From JACPHB01 sp964553885 (GTDB lineage: Bacteria > Patescibacteriota > Minisyncoccia > UBA10092): a stretch of DNA of 9,924 bases. This document shows, in pieces, positions 1-4,515 of the stretch. The notes under the pieces were generated by a model. It had not been told where the DNA came from and made no database searches. It saw only the letters and a program-made list of their open reading frames with translations. The stretch is taken from contig CAZKLP010000020.1 of NCBI GenBank assembly GCA_964553885.1, positions 1-9,924 of the forward strand, in the 5' to 3' direction. A program made the position numbers and the translations under genes. Position 1 is the stretch's first letter; each line of letters opens with the position of its first letter.

Positions 1-71
1 GAAATTTTTGCTAAAATAGGTTCGAGCGTGGTTGTATAGATACACCAAGACAAAATTTTTAGTATTTATAT

Positions 72-323
72 ATGATAATTTTTACCAAACACGCGGAAAA
101 TAAATTTGAAATTTTAAAAAAACATAAATTTTTAATTACTAAAATGCAGGTCTTGAAAACTGTAGAAAAACCGGAATTGATTGATAAATCGCGCCCGCCC
201 CTTTTAATCGCGCAACGGAAAATTGACAGAAACCGCGTTTTACGGGTAGTATATAAAAAAGAGTTCGGAGTTATAAAAATCATTACATTCTATCCTGGCA
301 AAAGAAAACAATATGAAAAATAA
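72..323 (+). CDS. DUF4258-like small protein, possible toxin of a toxin-antitoxin pair
   Basis: An 83-residue basic protein that starts MIIFTKHAENKFEILKKH and ends in a strand-rich segment around RVLRVVYKK, IKIITFYPGKRKQYEK. The early His-Ala plus the terminal beta-strand ending in a YPG turn and basic tail are typical of DUF4258 proteins, a compact fold related to RelE/BrnT-like toxins. The family is largely uncharacterised, so RNase activity is inference only. The next gene starts 11 nt before this stop codon, so the two are almost certainly co-translated. No convincing Shine-Dalgarno precedes the ATG, and the upstream sequence is very AT-rich (TATTTATAT just before the start), so a very short leader is possible. 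The same-length ORF on the opposite strand is a shadow. Family assignment is from pattern memory. Confidence 0.72.
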   Translation: MIIFTKHAENKFEILKKHKFLITKMQVLKTVEKPELIDKSRPPLLIAQRKIDRNRVLRVVYKKEFGVIKIITFYPGKRKQYEK

Positions 324-558
324 TAATGAAGTAAAAATTTCATACGAACCTGAAGCCGACGTTTTAATGTGGGAAATTACCAATAAACCAATTGATTTTG
401 CTAAAGAAGTCGGCAATGTTATTGTCCATTTCACTAAAAATAATATACCGGTTTTGATTGAAGTTTTAGAAGCCAGCAAATTTTTAGCCAAAGCAAAAAA
501 CCTTGTGAAAAAAAGTGAAATTTCAATTAGGAAATTTGCCGTGGTTGATAGCCGATAA
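313..558 (+). CDS. DUF2283 domain protein, possible antitoxin partner
   Basis: An 81-residue protein matching the DUF2283 pattern: YEPEADVLMWEI at residues 11-22, an acidic/hydrophobic middle with EVGNVIVHF, then PVLIEVLEASKFL. The remainder is a basic helical tail (KAKNLVKKSEISIRKF). DUF2283 proteins are small beta-rich proteins often encoded next to DUF4258, BrnT-like or RelE-like genes, so an antitoxin role is reasonable but unproven. The start overlaps the end of the DUF4258 gene by 11 nt in a different frame. There is only a weak purine run (AAAAGAAAA) before the ATG, which fits translational coupling. A hairpin with a T-run lies about 45 bp after the stop. Confidence 0.75.
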   Translation: MKNNNEVKISYEPEADVLMWEITNKPIDFAKEVGNVIVHFTKNNIPVLIEVLEASKFLAKAKNLVKKSEISIRKFAVVDSR

Positions 559-604
559 AAACTGTTAAACCTGTACATCTTTGGTAAAGAATTCATCATA
601 CTTG

Positions 605-642
605 AAACAAAAAACGCTTGACCGAGCTGTTTTTTTTGTTTT
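605..642 (+). terminator. Possible Rho-independent terminator after the DUF4258/DUF2283 pair
   Basis: A-rich AAACAAAAAACGCT pairs with AGCTGTTTTTTTTG around a TGACCG loop, with one bulged T, and ends in a run of eight T. The stem has few G:C pairs and overlaps the promoter assigned to the next gene, so the T-run may simply be promoter spacer. Moderate to low confidence. Confidence 0.35.
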
Positions 643-647
643 ATCAT
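618..647 (+). promoter_or_regulatory. Sigma70-type promoter for the acetyltransferase gene
   Basis: A -35 box TTGACC (618-623) and a -10 box TATCAT (642-647, five of six consensus bases) are separated by 18 bp. Transcription would start near 654, leaving a leader of about 55 nt that contains a small CCG-TTA-CGG hairpin and the Shine-Dalgarno. Confidence 0.5.
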
Positions 648-694
648 CGCCGTTACGGTGCCTTAAGAACTTAATAAAAAAAACTAAGCGAAAA

Positions 695-701
695 GAGGGG
701 G
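695..701 (+). promoter_or_regulatory. Strong Shine-Dalgarno that fixes the acetyltransferase start
   Basis: GAGGGGG with a 7-nt spacer to the ATG at 709. It favours this start over the internal Met at 751, where a typical GlmU-like repeat region would begin. Confidence 0.75.
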
Positions 702-708
702 CATACCA

Positions 709-1350
709 ATGATAAATTTTCCGCTAAAACTCTCACTAAATACAGTCATTATGGAAAAACTTATCTATCGCGGCGGTGTTAACATATTTGACCCTGACAG
801 TACTTGGATAAGTCCGGATATTACCATCGGCCGCGGAACGGTAATTTATCCCAATAGTTATTTAATCGGAGACATAAACAGTTTTATCGGCGAAAATTGC
901 GAAATTGGTCCGAGCGCCTTCCTTCGCGACTGGTTTCAAATTGAAAACAAGGTGAAAATCGGTTTTAACGCCGAAGTAGTACGTTCTTCTATTGGCGACG
1001 GAACAAAGATTCCCCATTTTTGCCACGTCGGCGACGCCGCTATAGGCCGCAACTGCAATATTGCCGCCGGAACTGTTTTTTGCAATTACGATGGTGACAA
1101 GAAACAGCAAATCACTATTGGCAATTATGTTTTTATCGGCTCTGGGGTAAATCTCATTGCGCCTATAACAATCGGTGACCATGCCTACATTGCCGCCGGC
1201 GCCATTATAAGCAAAGAAATAATGCCTTATGATTTAATAATCGGCGTAAATAAAGTCGTAAAAGGAAAGAAATCTTATTGCGACTGTCACAATAAACCAA
1301 TATGGCGCATCTATCCAGCTAATGAACATCCGGTTTGGAATTCCGGATAA
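709..1350 (+). CDS. Left-handed beta-helix acetyltransferase, stand-alone GlmU C-terminal-like
   Basis: A 213-residue protein with hexapeptide repeats (ITIGRG, SFIGEN, SIGDGT, AIGRNC, ITIGDHAYIAAGA). Residues 96-170 align without gaps, by eye, to the acetyltransferase half of GlmU: the catalytic His is H103 (IPHFCHVGDAAIG), the NYDG loop is 126-129, the GS of the acetyl-CoA site is 144-145, and AAG is 162-164. Three substrate or CoA residues of E. coli GlmU (Lys351, Tyr366, Arg440) appear as V91, H106 and V180, so it may acylate a different sugar nucleotide. No uridylyltransferase domain is present. The C-terminus has an unusual Cys/Trp-rich tail (SYCDCHNKPIW). The start is supported by GAGGGGG (695-701), 7 nt before the ATG. 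A second Met at residue 15 has no such signal. It probably acts in cytoplasmic cell-envelope or surface sugar synthesis, which is inference. Confidence 0.85.
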   Translation: MINFPLKLSLNTVIMEKLIYRGGVNIFDPDSTWISPDITIGRGTVIYPNSYLIGDINSFIGENCEIGPSAFLRDWFQIENKVKIGFNAEVVRSSIGDGTKIPHFCHVGDAAIGRNCNIAAGTVFCNYDGDKKQQITIGNYVFIGSGVNLIAPITIGDHAYIAAGAIISKEIMPYDLIIGVNKVVKGKKSYCDCHNKPIWRIYPANEHPVWNSG

Positions 1351-1364
1351 AAATATTAAAAATC

Positions 1365-1391
1365 AAAACCCCGAATTGCATTCGGGGTTTT
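1365..1391. terminator. Bidirectional Rho-independent terminator
   Basis: A perfect 12-bp stem, AAAACCCCGAAT / ATTCGGGGTTTT, with a TGC loop, lies 14 bp after the acetyltransferase stop and 10 bp beyond the stop of the convergent small gene. The A-tract and T-tract make it usable from both strands. Confidence 0.9.
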
Positions 1392-1401
1392 ATATTTCTA
1401 T

Positions 1402-1605
1402 CTAATCAAATCTTTTTTCGTCAATGTGCTTCTGAATTTCAGCTCTTAACATATTTTCTACCTCCATATCCGTTTGTTTCATCTTGCTCCACATTGCCGA
1501 GCAAGAATCGCACCCTTGGGAATTTTTAACGTATTCGTCGTACCGCCATAAACTATCAATAGTCTCTGAAAGATGATGCACTAAATCGTGGTTATGGTTT
1601 TTCAT
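1402..1605 (-). CDS. Small conserved-looking CxxC protein of unknown function
   Basis: A 67-residue hydrophilic, mostly helical protein. The N-terminus is His-rich (MKNHNHDLVHHLSE, His at 4, 6, 10 and 11), followed by a single CxxC (GCDSCSAMW, Cys32 and Cys35) and an amphipathic acidic helix ending HIDEKRFD. I do not recognise a named family, although it resembles short hypothetical proteins I associate with Parcubacteria. One CxxC plus nearby His residues could bind a metal or form a redox pair, but nothing here proves it. No Shine-Dalgarno is visible in the very AT-rich 66 bp separating it from ruvA. It may be read through from ruvA, which lies upstream in the same direction, and the terminator at 1365-1391 would end the transcript. 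A real gene is supported by its composition and by sitting cleanly between a terminator and ruvA. Confidence 0.7.
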   Translation of the reverse strand: MKNHNHDLVHHLSETIDSLWRYDEYVKNSQGCDSCSAMWSKMKQTDMEVENMLRAEIQKHIDEKRFD

Positions 1606-1671
1606 AAAATTTTTTAAATATTAATAATAATCTAAATTTTAACTATAATGATTTATTTTTGATCCCGTATT

Positions 1672-2253
1672 CTAATTTCTACTTAATAGTTTTAATGCCG
1701 CCTTAACTTTTGCTTCAACTCCTTTTATATCCCTTGGAATTTCCTGCAAAACTTTTCTAACGTCGCGTTCTTTGTAACCCAAGCCAACCAACGCGTCCAT
1801 CGCTTCCGCCATTTCAGCAGAATCACTTCCTTTTACGGGCGCGATGGTCTTAGATAATTTATTTTTAAGTTCTAAAATAAGCCGCTGGGCTGTCTTTTTA
1901 CCTACTCCGGATACCCTGGTAAAGAAGGTCTCGTCTTCCGAGACAATCGCCTGCTGTAAGCTCGCTACCGGCGCTACTTCCAGAATACCGAGCGCCGATT
2001 TTGGCCCTATGCCCGAAATAGATATTAAAGTTTCAAAAAAATCAAGCTCATTTTTATCCGTAAAGCCGTATAAATCCAGTGCGTCTTCACGAACGTAAAG
2101 ATGCGTCCAAACGCCCGCGTTTTGGCCGATATCGGGCATTTTTTCAAGAGTCCCCTCATGGGAAAAAACCCGGTAGCCAACGCCACCCATCGTATTGATC
2201 ACAAAAAACTTATCATTTTTCTCCAAAATTTTCCCTTCAAGATAAGAAATCAT
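1672..2253 (-). CDS. ruvA: Holliday junction branch migration complex subunit RuvA
   Basis: RuvA tetramers bind the four-way Holliday junction and load the RuvB helicase during recombinational repair. The 193-residue length is usual. Domain I (1-63) has the OB-fold start MISYLEGKI and the acidic-pin region YVREDALDLYGF, whose E56-D57 pair keeps the strands apart at the crossover. Domain II has two helix-hairpin-helix motifs, ISGIGPKSAL (79-88) and VSGVGKKTAQRL (114-125), which contact the DNA backbone. Domain III (about 146-193, ALVGLGYKERDV) is the mobile RuvB-contacting domain. ruvB and ruvC are not in this window, so the ruv genes are split from each other or lie outside it. No Shine-Dalgarno is seen. 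It diverges from rpsT across 63 bp with overlapping promoters. Confidence 0.97.
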   Translation of the reverse strand: MISYLEGKILEKNDKFFVINTMGGVGYRVFSHEGTLEKMPDIGQNAGVWTHLYVREDALDLYGFTDKNELDFFETLISISGIGPKSALGILEVAPVASLQQAIVSEDETFFTRVSGVGKKTAQRLILELKNKLSKTIAPVKGSDSAEMAEAMDALVGLGYKERDVRKVLQEIPRDIKGVEAKVKAALKLLSRN

Positions 2254-2276
2254 ATTATTTTAAGTATAACTAAAAT

Positions 2277-2305
2277 TTGCCAAAATTAGAAATAGAGAAT
2301 ATTAT
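2277..2305 (+). promoter_or_regulatory. rpsT promoter, near-leaderless
   Basis: TTGCCA (2277-2282), a 17-bp spacer, and TATTAT (2300-2305). The -10 ends 11 nt before the rpsT ATG, so the predicted transcript has about 5 nt of leader and no room for a Shine-Dalgarno. Confidence 0.55.
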
Positions 2306-2329
2306 ATCTTCAAAATATGCCCATAACAA
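2301..2329 (-). promoter_or_regulatory. Candidate ruvA promoter overlapping the rpsT start
   Basis: On the minus strand, TTGTTA (2329-2324) and TATAAT (2306-2301) are separated by exactly 17 bp. The -35 lies inside the first codons of rpsT and the -10 overlaps the rpsT -10. A second possible -10, TATACT (2268-2263), sits only 9 nt before the ruvA ATG. Confidence 0.5.
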
Positions 2330-2577
2330 AATCTGCTAAAAAAGCTTTAAGGCAAAGCAAAAGACGCCGAGCGAGAAATGTAAAACAATCCCGCTTTTTT
2401 AAAGATGAGATAAAATCGTTAAAAAAATTCATTGACGCCAAAGATAAAAAGGGCTCTAAAGAGCTTTTGTCCATGGTTTATAAAGCTTTAGACAAAGCCG
2501 TTAAGACCAATGTTTTAAAGAAAAATACCGTATCCCGGCTAAAATCCCGCTTAGCCAAAACGGTCAATAAACTATAG
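2317..2577 (+). CDS. rpsT: 30S ribosomal protein S20
   Basis: An 86-residue, very basic protein beginning MPITKSAKKALRQSKRRRARN, the signature N-terminus of S20, followed by the three-helix-bundle sequence with the typical LDKAVKTNVLKKNTVSRLKSRLAK C-terminal helix region. S20 binds 16S rRNA early in 30S assembly. Length is standard. It is convergent with holA, a neighbourhood (holA next to rpsT) common to many bacteria. The upstream promoter leaves almost no leader, so translation may start on a near-leaderless mRNA. The transcript would end at the large inverted repeat beginning 10 bp after the stop. Confidence 0.97.
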   Translation: MPITKSAKKALRQSKRRRARNVKQSRFFKDEIKSLKKFIDAKDKKGSKELLSMVYKALDKAVKTNVLKKNTVSRLKSRLAKTVNKL

Positions 2578-2587
2578 GGTTTGTTTT

Positions 2588-2739
2588 AAAAAAATAATTT
2601 CCTATTTATTCTCACGCTTTTCTCGTTCGCCCCGGCGAGGCGAACGAGAGGACTCGCCCTCGCTCGTCCCTCTTCGCGGGACACCGTGCCCGCTCGGGCT
2701 CATAACCCGCTTTGAGAACAAATAGGAAATTATTTTTTT
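2588..2739. terminator. Large bidirectional terminator-like inverted repeat with structured insert
   Basis: Arms 2588-2607 and 2720-2739 are a perfect 20-bp inverted repeat with terminal A7/T7 tracts. After one mismatch, TTCTCA / TGAGAA adds 6 bp. The arms begin 10 bp after the rpsT stop and end 7 bp before the holA stop, so the repeat fills the convergent gap and offers a T-tract in each direction. The enclosed 2615-2712 is far more GC-rich than the surroundings and holds further hairpins, described separately. Confidence 0.8.
2621..2709. repeat. GC-rich nested hairpin cluster inside the rpsT/holA inverted repeat
   Basis: Hairpin 1 is a perfect 11-bp stem, TCTCGTTCGCC (2621-2631) with GGCGAACGAGA (2639-2649). 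Further stems compete with each other: GTCCC/GGGAC (2666-2682), GCGGG/CCCGC (2676-2693), GCCC/GGGC (2688-2699) and CGGG/CCCG (2695-2709). No ORF is visible. The abrupt GC shift suggests an inserted repeat element or a structured RNA. Which of these it is cannot be told from one copy. Confidence 0.6.
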
Positions 2740-2746
2740 ATTTAAA

Positions 2747-3661
2747 TTACAATCCCGAAATTAAAAGGGAAAGTGCGGTTTTTTCATTGGTGTCTGTTGT
2801 TTTGAAAGCCAAATCTAAATCAATAATTTTAGATAAAAACGCGTTAAGTTCTTCAGTAGAAAAAATTTTTGCCGATTCTTTCAATTTACCGAGAACAAAC
2901 GGATGAAATTTTAGTTGATTCGGCGTGGCGCCCGTTTTAAATCTTAAAAGATTCCTGATCTGCCAGGCCAAAAGTCCCAATAATTCAACCGGTTTTTCGC
3001 CGTTGCCTATCGCCTCGTGAAGCGCCAATAGCGCCCTCTTTTTATCTTTTCGCAGTAGAGCATCAGTCAATCCGAAAATATTGTGTTCCCTGTCCGATAT
3101 AATCAACTCTTCAACTTGCGATTTACTGACAACTCCTTTAATCTTAAAATCCGCTATTTTCCTTACTTCGCTATCAAGCCGCCAAAAGTCGCGGCTATAA
3201 TTTGAAATTAAATAATTTAAGGCTTCGCCTGTAAACTCGACTCCAAATGAATCAGAAAATTTTTTAATCCATTCTTTAACTTCATAATCGTTCAATAATT
3301 TGAAATTCTGGGACTGATTAGGTTTCTTTATCAAATAATCAAATAGTTTGTTTTTACTTAAATCGTCAAAAGAAGCGGCAACCAAAATAACATCGTCTCT
3401 CCCGCTTAAATTTCGCGACTTAATAAATTCCAATAGTCTTTTCGGGTCGGCTTTCTCAATGTTTTTTACAATGATTAATTTCTTTTCCGGAATTAAAGAA
3501 TCGGAACTCAAGACGTTAAAAAAATCCTCCGGGCTGTTTTCTGCTAAATCTAAACTAACTAAATTAAACCCGCTCGGGTTCTTGATTTTGTATCCGCGTA
3601 TCAATTCATTTAATTTTTGGCTGATTCTATACGAATCTTGCCCGTAAAGAAAAATAATCAT
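2747..3661 (-). CDS. holA: DNA polymerase III subunit delta
   Basis: The delta subunit is the clamp-loader wrench that opens the beta clamp for loading onto primed DNA. The 304-residue protein starts MIIFLYGQDSYRISQKL, the usual HolA opening (a degenerate AAA+ domain I without a P-loop). It continues with LIPEKKLIIVKNIEK (about residues 55-69) and the strand/loop VILVAASFDDLSKNKL. The C-terminal helical collar domain contains the family hallmark around NIFGLTDALLRKDKKRAL and ELLGLLAWQIRNLLR. It is somewhat shorter than E. coli HolA (about 343), as is common in reduced genomes. It is the last gene of the minus-strand run and is followed by the shared terminator with rpsT. Upstream are an 11-bp tandem repeat and a 34-bp palindrome. 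A weak AGGTAG lies 9 nt before the ATG. Confidence 0.93.
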   Translation of the reverse strand: MIIFLYGQDSYRISQKLNELIRGYKIKNPSGFNLVSLDLAENSPEDFFNVLSSDSLIPEKKLIIVKNIEKADPKRLLEFIKSRNLSGRDDVILVAASFDDLSKNKLFDYLIKKPNQSQNFKLLNDYEVKEWIKKFSDSFGVEFTGEALNYLISNYSRDFWRLDSEVRKIADFKIKGVVSKSQVEELIISDREHNIFGLTDALLRKDKKRALLALHEAIGNGEKPVELLGLLAWQIRNLLRFKTGATPNQLKFHPFVLGKLKESAKIFSTEELNAFLSKIIDLDLAFKTTDTNEKTALSLLISGL

Positions 3662-3724
3662 GTACTAAAACTACCTAAATTTTGATACTTTTACAAATAA
3701 CTAATATTTTTTATAAACATATTG

Positions 3725-3757
3725 TATTTCTTACATATTTCTTCCGTATTTCTTCAG
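3725..3757 (+). repeat. Three tandem 11-bp repeats upstream of holA
   Basis: TATTTCTTACA, TATTTCTTCCG and TATTTCTTCAG follow each other at an exact 11-bp period, directly next to palindrome 1. The spacing is about one helical turn, which would place identical sites on one DNA face. They are 64 bp upstream of the holA start. Function unknown. Confidence 0.75.
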
Positions 3758-3790
3758 TCGCATAAGAATCCTATAGGATTCTTATGCGAC
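3757..3790. repeat. 34-bp perfect palindrome, copy 1, downstream of the PaaX/Cas2-like gene
   Basis: The left arm GTCGCATAAGAATCCTA is followed immediately by its exact reverse complement. No T-run follows on either strand, so it is not a standard intrinsic terminator. A copy differing by one base lies at 4463-4496. Confidence 0.95.
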
Positions 3791-3791
3791 C

Positions 3792-3799
3792 ACTCATTG
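3792..3799 (+). repeat. 8-bp direct repeat ACTCATTG, inner left copy
   Basis: ACTCATTG lies 1 bp inside palindrome 1. The identical octamer lies at 4453-4460, 2 bp inside palindrome 2. Confidence 0.6.
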
Positions 3800-3831
3800 G
3801 GTTTATTTAAAACTTTTAAAATAGAAAATAA

Positions 3832-4458
3832 TTAAAGTTTAAGATTGAAAAATCTGCGTAAATCACCCTCATTTTTATCAACCGCATCAATTATAAAATA
3901 GTTGACGTGATGTTCTATGGACAAAAAATTACAAACAAAATCTATCTCGTTTCTGCAGTCGTAAGGATAAATAAAAACACTTTCTTGTACGGGATAAAAA
4001 CCGAGATCTTTTAATTTTTTAGAAAAAGCCCGGCGTTCTTTTTGTTTCTTTTCCGGTATATCAAAAGTCACCAAGTGCCATTTTTTATTCCAATTCCTTT
4101 TATCCGGTAATTTTAAATCATCATAATCATAATCTTTCACTAATTTTCTGCCGTCTGCTGTAATTTCTATATAAATTTTATCGCCTTTTTCTATTAAATT
4201 TATCAAACGTTTTTGGTTCAATCGTTTAATTGCCTCTCGGATACGCCGTCGATCTATTTTGTCCCAATTTCTATGCCAGCGCATTAGCGGTTTTAAAAGT
4301 TGAGCAACATTGGGCGCGAATAGTGACGATAAAATTAAAGTGCCGGTAGCGGCCATAAATAAAACATCTCTGGTTAACGATTTTCCTCTTGTCATTTTAT
4401 TATTATTTTTATTATCATTATTAATTACTAACATTTCTAACTTAACTAACTTACTCAT
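3832..4458 (-). CDS. PaaX-like winged-helix protein with Cas2-like C-terminal domain
   Basis: Three parts can be seen in 208 residues. There is one hydrophobic segment (about 31-59, DVLFMAATGTLILSSLFAP) that could anchor it in the membrane. A helix-rich winged-helix-like part (about 63-110, RRRIREAIKRLNQKRLI, then a KIYIEIT wing) follows. The last part is a ferredoxin-like domain (127-208) with HLVTFDIPEKK, R142, LKDLGFYPVQESVFIYP and a final strand NYFIIDAV. That last part matches the domain shared by PaaX regulators and Cas2, with D133 at the Cas2 catalytic-Asp position. No other cas gene or CRISPR array is present. The gene is framed by inverted 34-bp palindromes, with palindrome 2 only 4 bp before this ATG. 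The first 21 residues are low-complexity (NNDNKNNNK), so Met22 (codon at 4395) may be the true start. Function (repressor or nuclease) is undecided. Confidence 0.75.
   Translation of the reverse strand: MSKLVKLEMLVINNDNKNNNKMTRGKSLTRDVLFMAATGTLILSSLFAPNVAQLLKPLMRWHRNWDKIDRRRIREAIKRLNQKRLINLIEKGDKIYIEITADGRKLVKDYDYDDLKLPDKRNWNKKWHLVTFDIPEKKQKERRAFSKKLKDLGFYPVQESVFIYPYDCRNEIDFVCNFLSIEHHVNYFIIDAVDKNEGDLRRFFNLKL
4426..4452 (-). repeat. Three imperfect 9-bp tandem repeats at the 5' end of the PaaX/Cas2-like gene
   Basis: CTAAC recurs at exact 9-bp spacing (4428, 4437, 4446) in units TACTAACAT, TTCTAACTT, AACTAACTT. If translated, they give KLV-KLE-MLV. They sit between the palindrome and the alternative Met22 start, so they may be leader sequence or an operator rather than coding. 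Confidence 0.5.
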
Positions 4459-4460
4459 TG
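4453..4460 (+). repeat. 8-bp direct repeat ACTCATTG, inner right copy
   Basis: Identical to 3792-3799. It contains the CAT that reads as the ATG start of the PaaX/Cas2-like gene. Confidence 0.6.
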
Positions 4461-4462
4461 TG

Positions 4463-4496
4463 GTCGCATAAGAATCCCATAGGATTCTTATGCGAC
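4463..4496. repeat. 34-bp palindrome, copy 2, upstream of the PaaX/Cas2-like gene
   Basis: Same sequence as 3757-3790 except C for T at the sixteenth base, which breaks one pair of the palindrome. The shared flank (palindrome followed by CAC on one side) shows the two copies are in inverted orientation around the gene. It lies 19 bp after the mutM stop. Confidence 0.95.
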
Positions 4497-4515
4497 AGTC
4501 ATATTAAAAAAATAA

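Noticed and set aside
16..50. tRNA-like fragment: GGTTCGAG resembling a T-loop followed downstream by ACACCA.
   Set aside because: The flanking bases do not form the 5-bp T stem, no acceptor stem can be drawn and the spacing is wrong. The resemblance is limited to a few bases.
2578..2746. A hidden small gene in the convergent rpsT/holA gap.
   Set aside because: The stretch is fully accounted for by the long inverted repeat and its inner hairpins, and no start codon with a ribosome site was found.
3757..3790. Palindrome 1 as an intrinsic terminator of the PaaX/Cas2-like gene.
   Set aside because: There is no loop and no T-run after the stem on either strand. The same palindrome also occurs just before a start codon, so it is treated as a repeat.
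3832..4458. A CRISPR-Cas locus, because of the Cas2-like domain.
   Set aside because: No Cas1, no other cas gene and no repeat-spacer array in the window. The domain is shared with PaaX-type proteins that have nothing to do with CRISPR.
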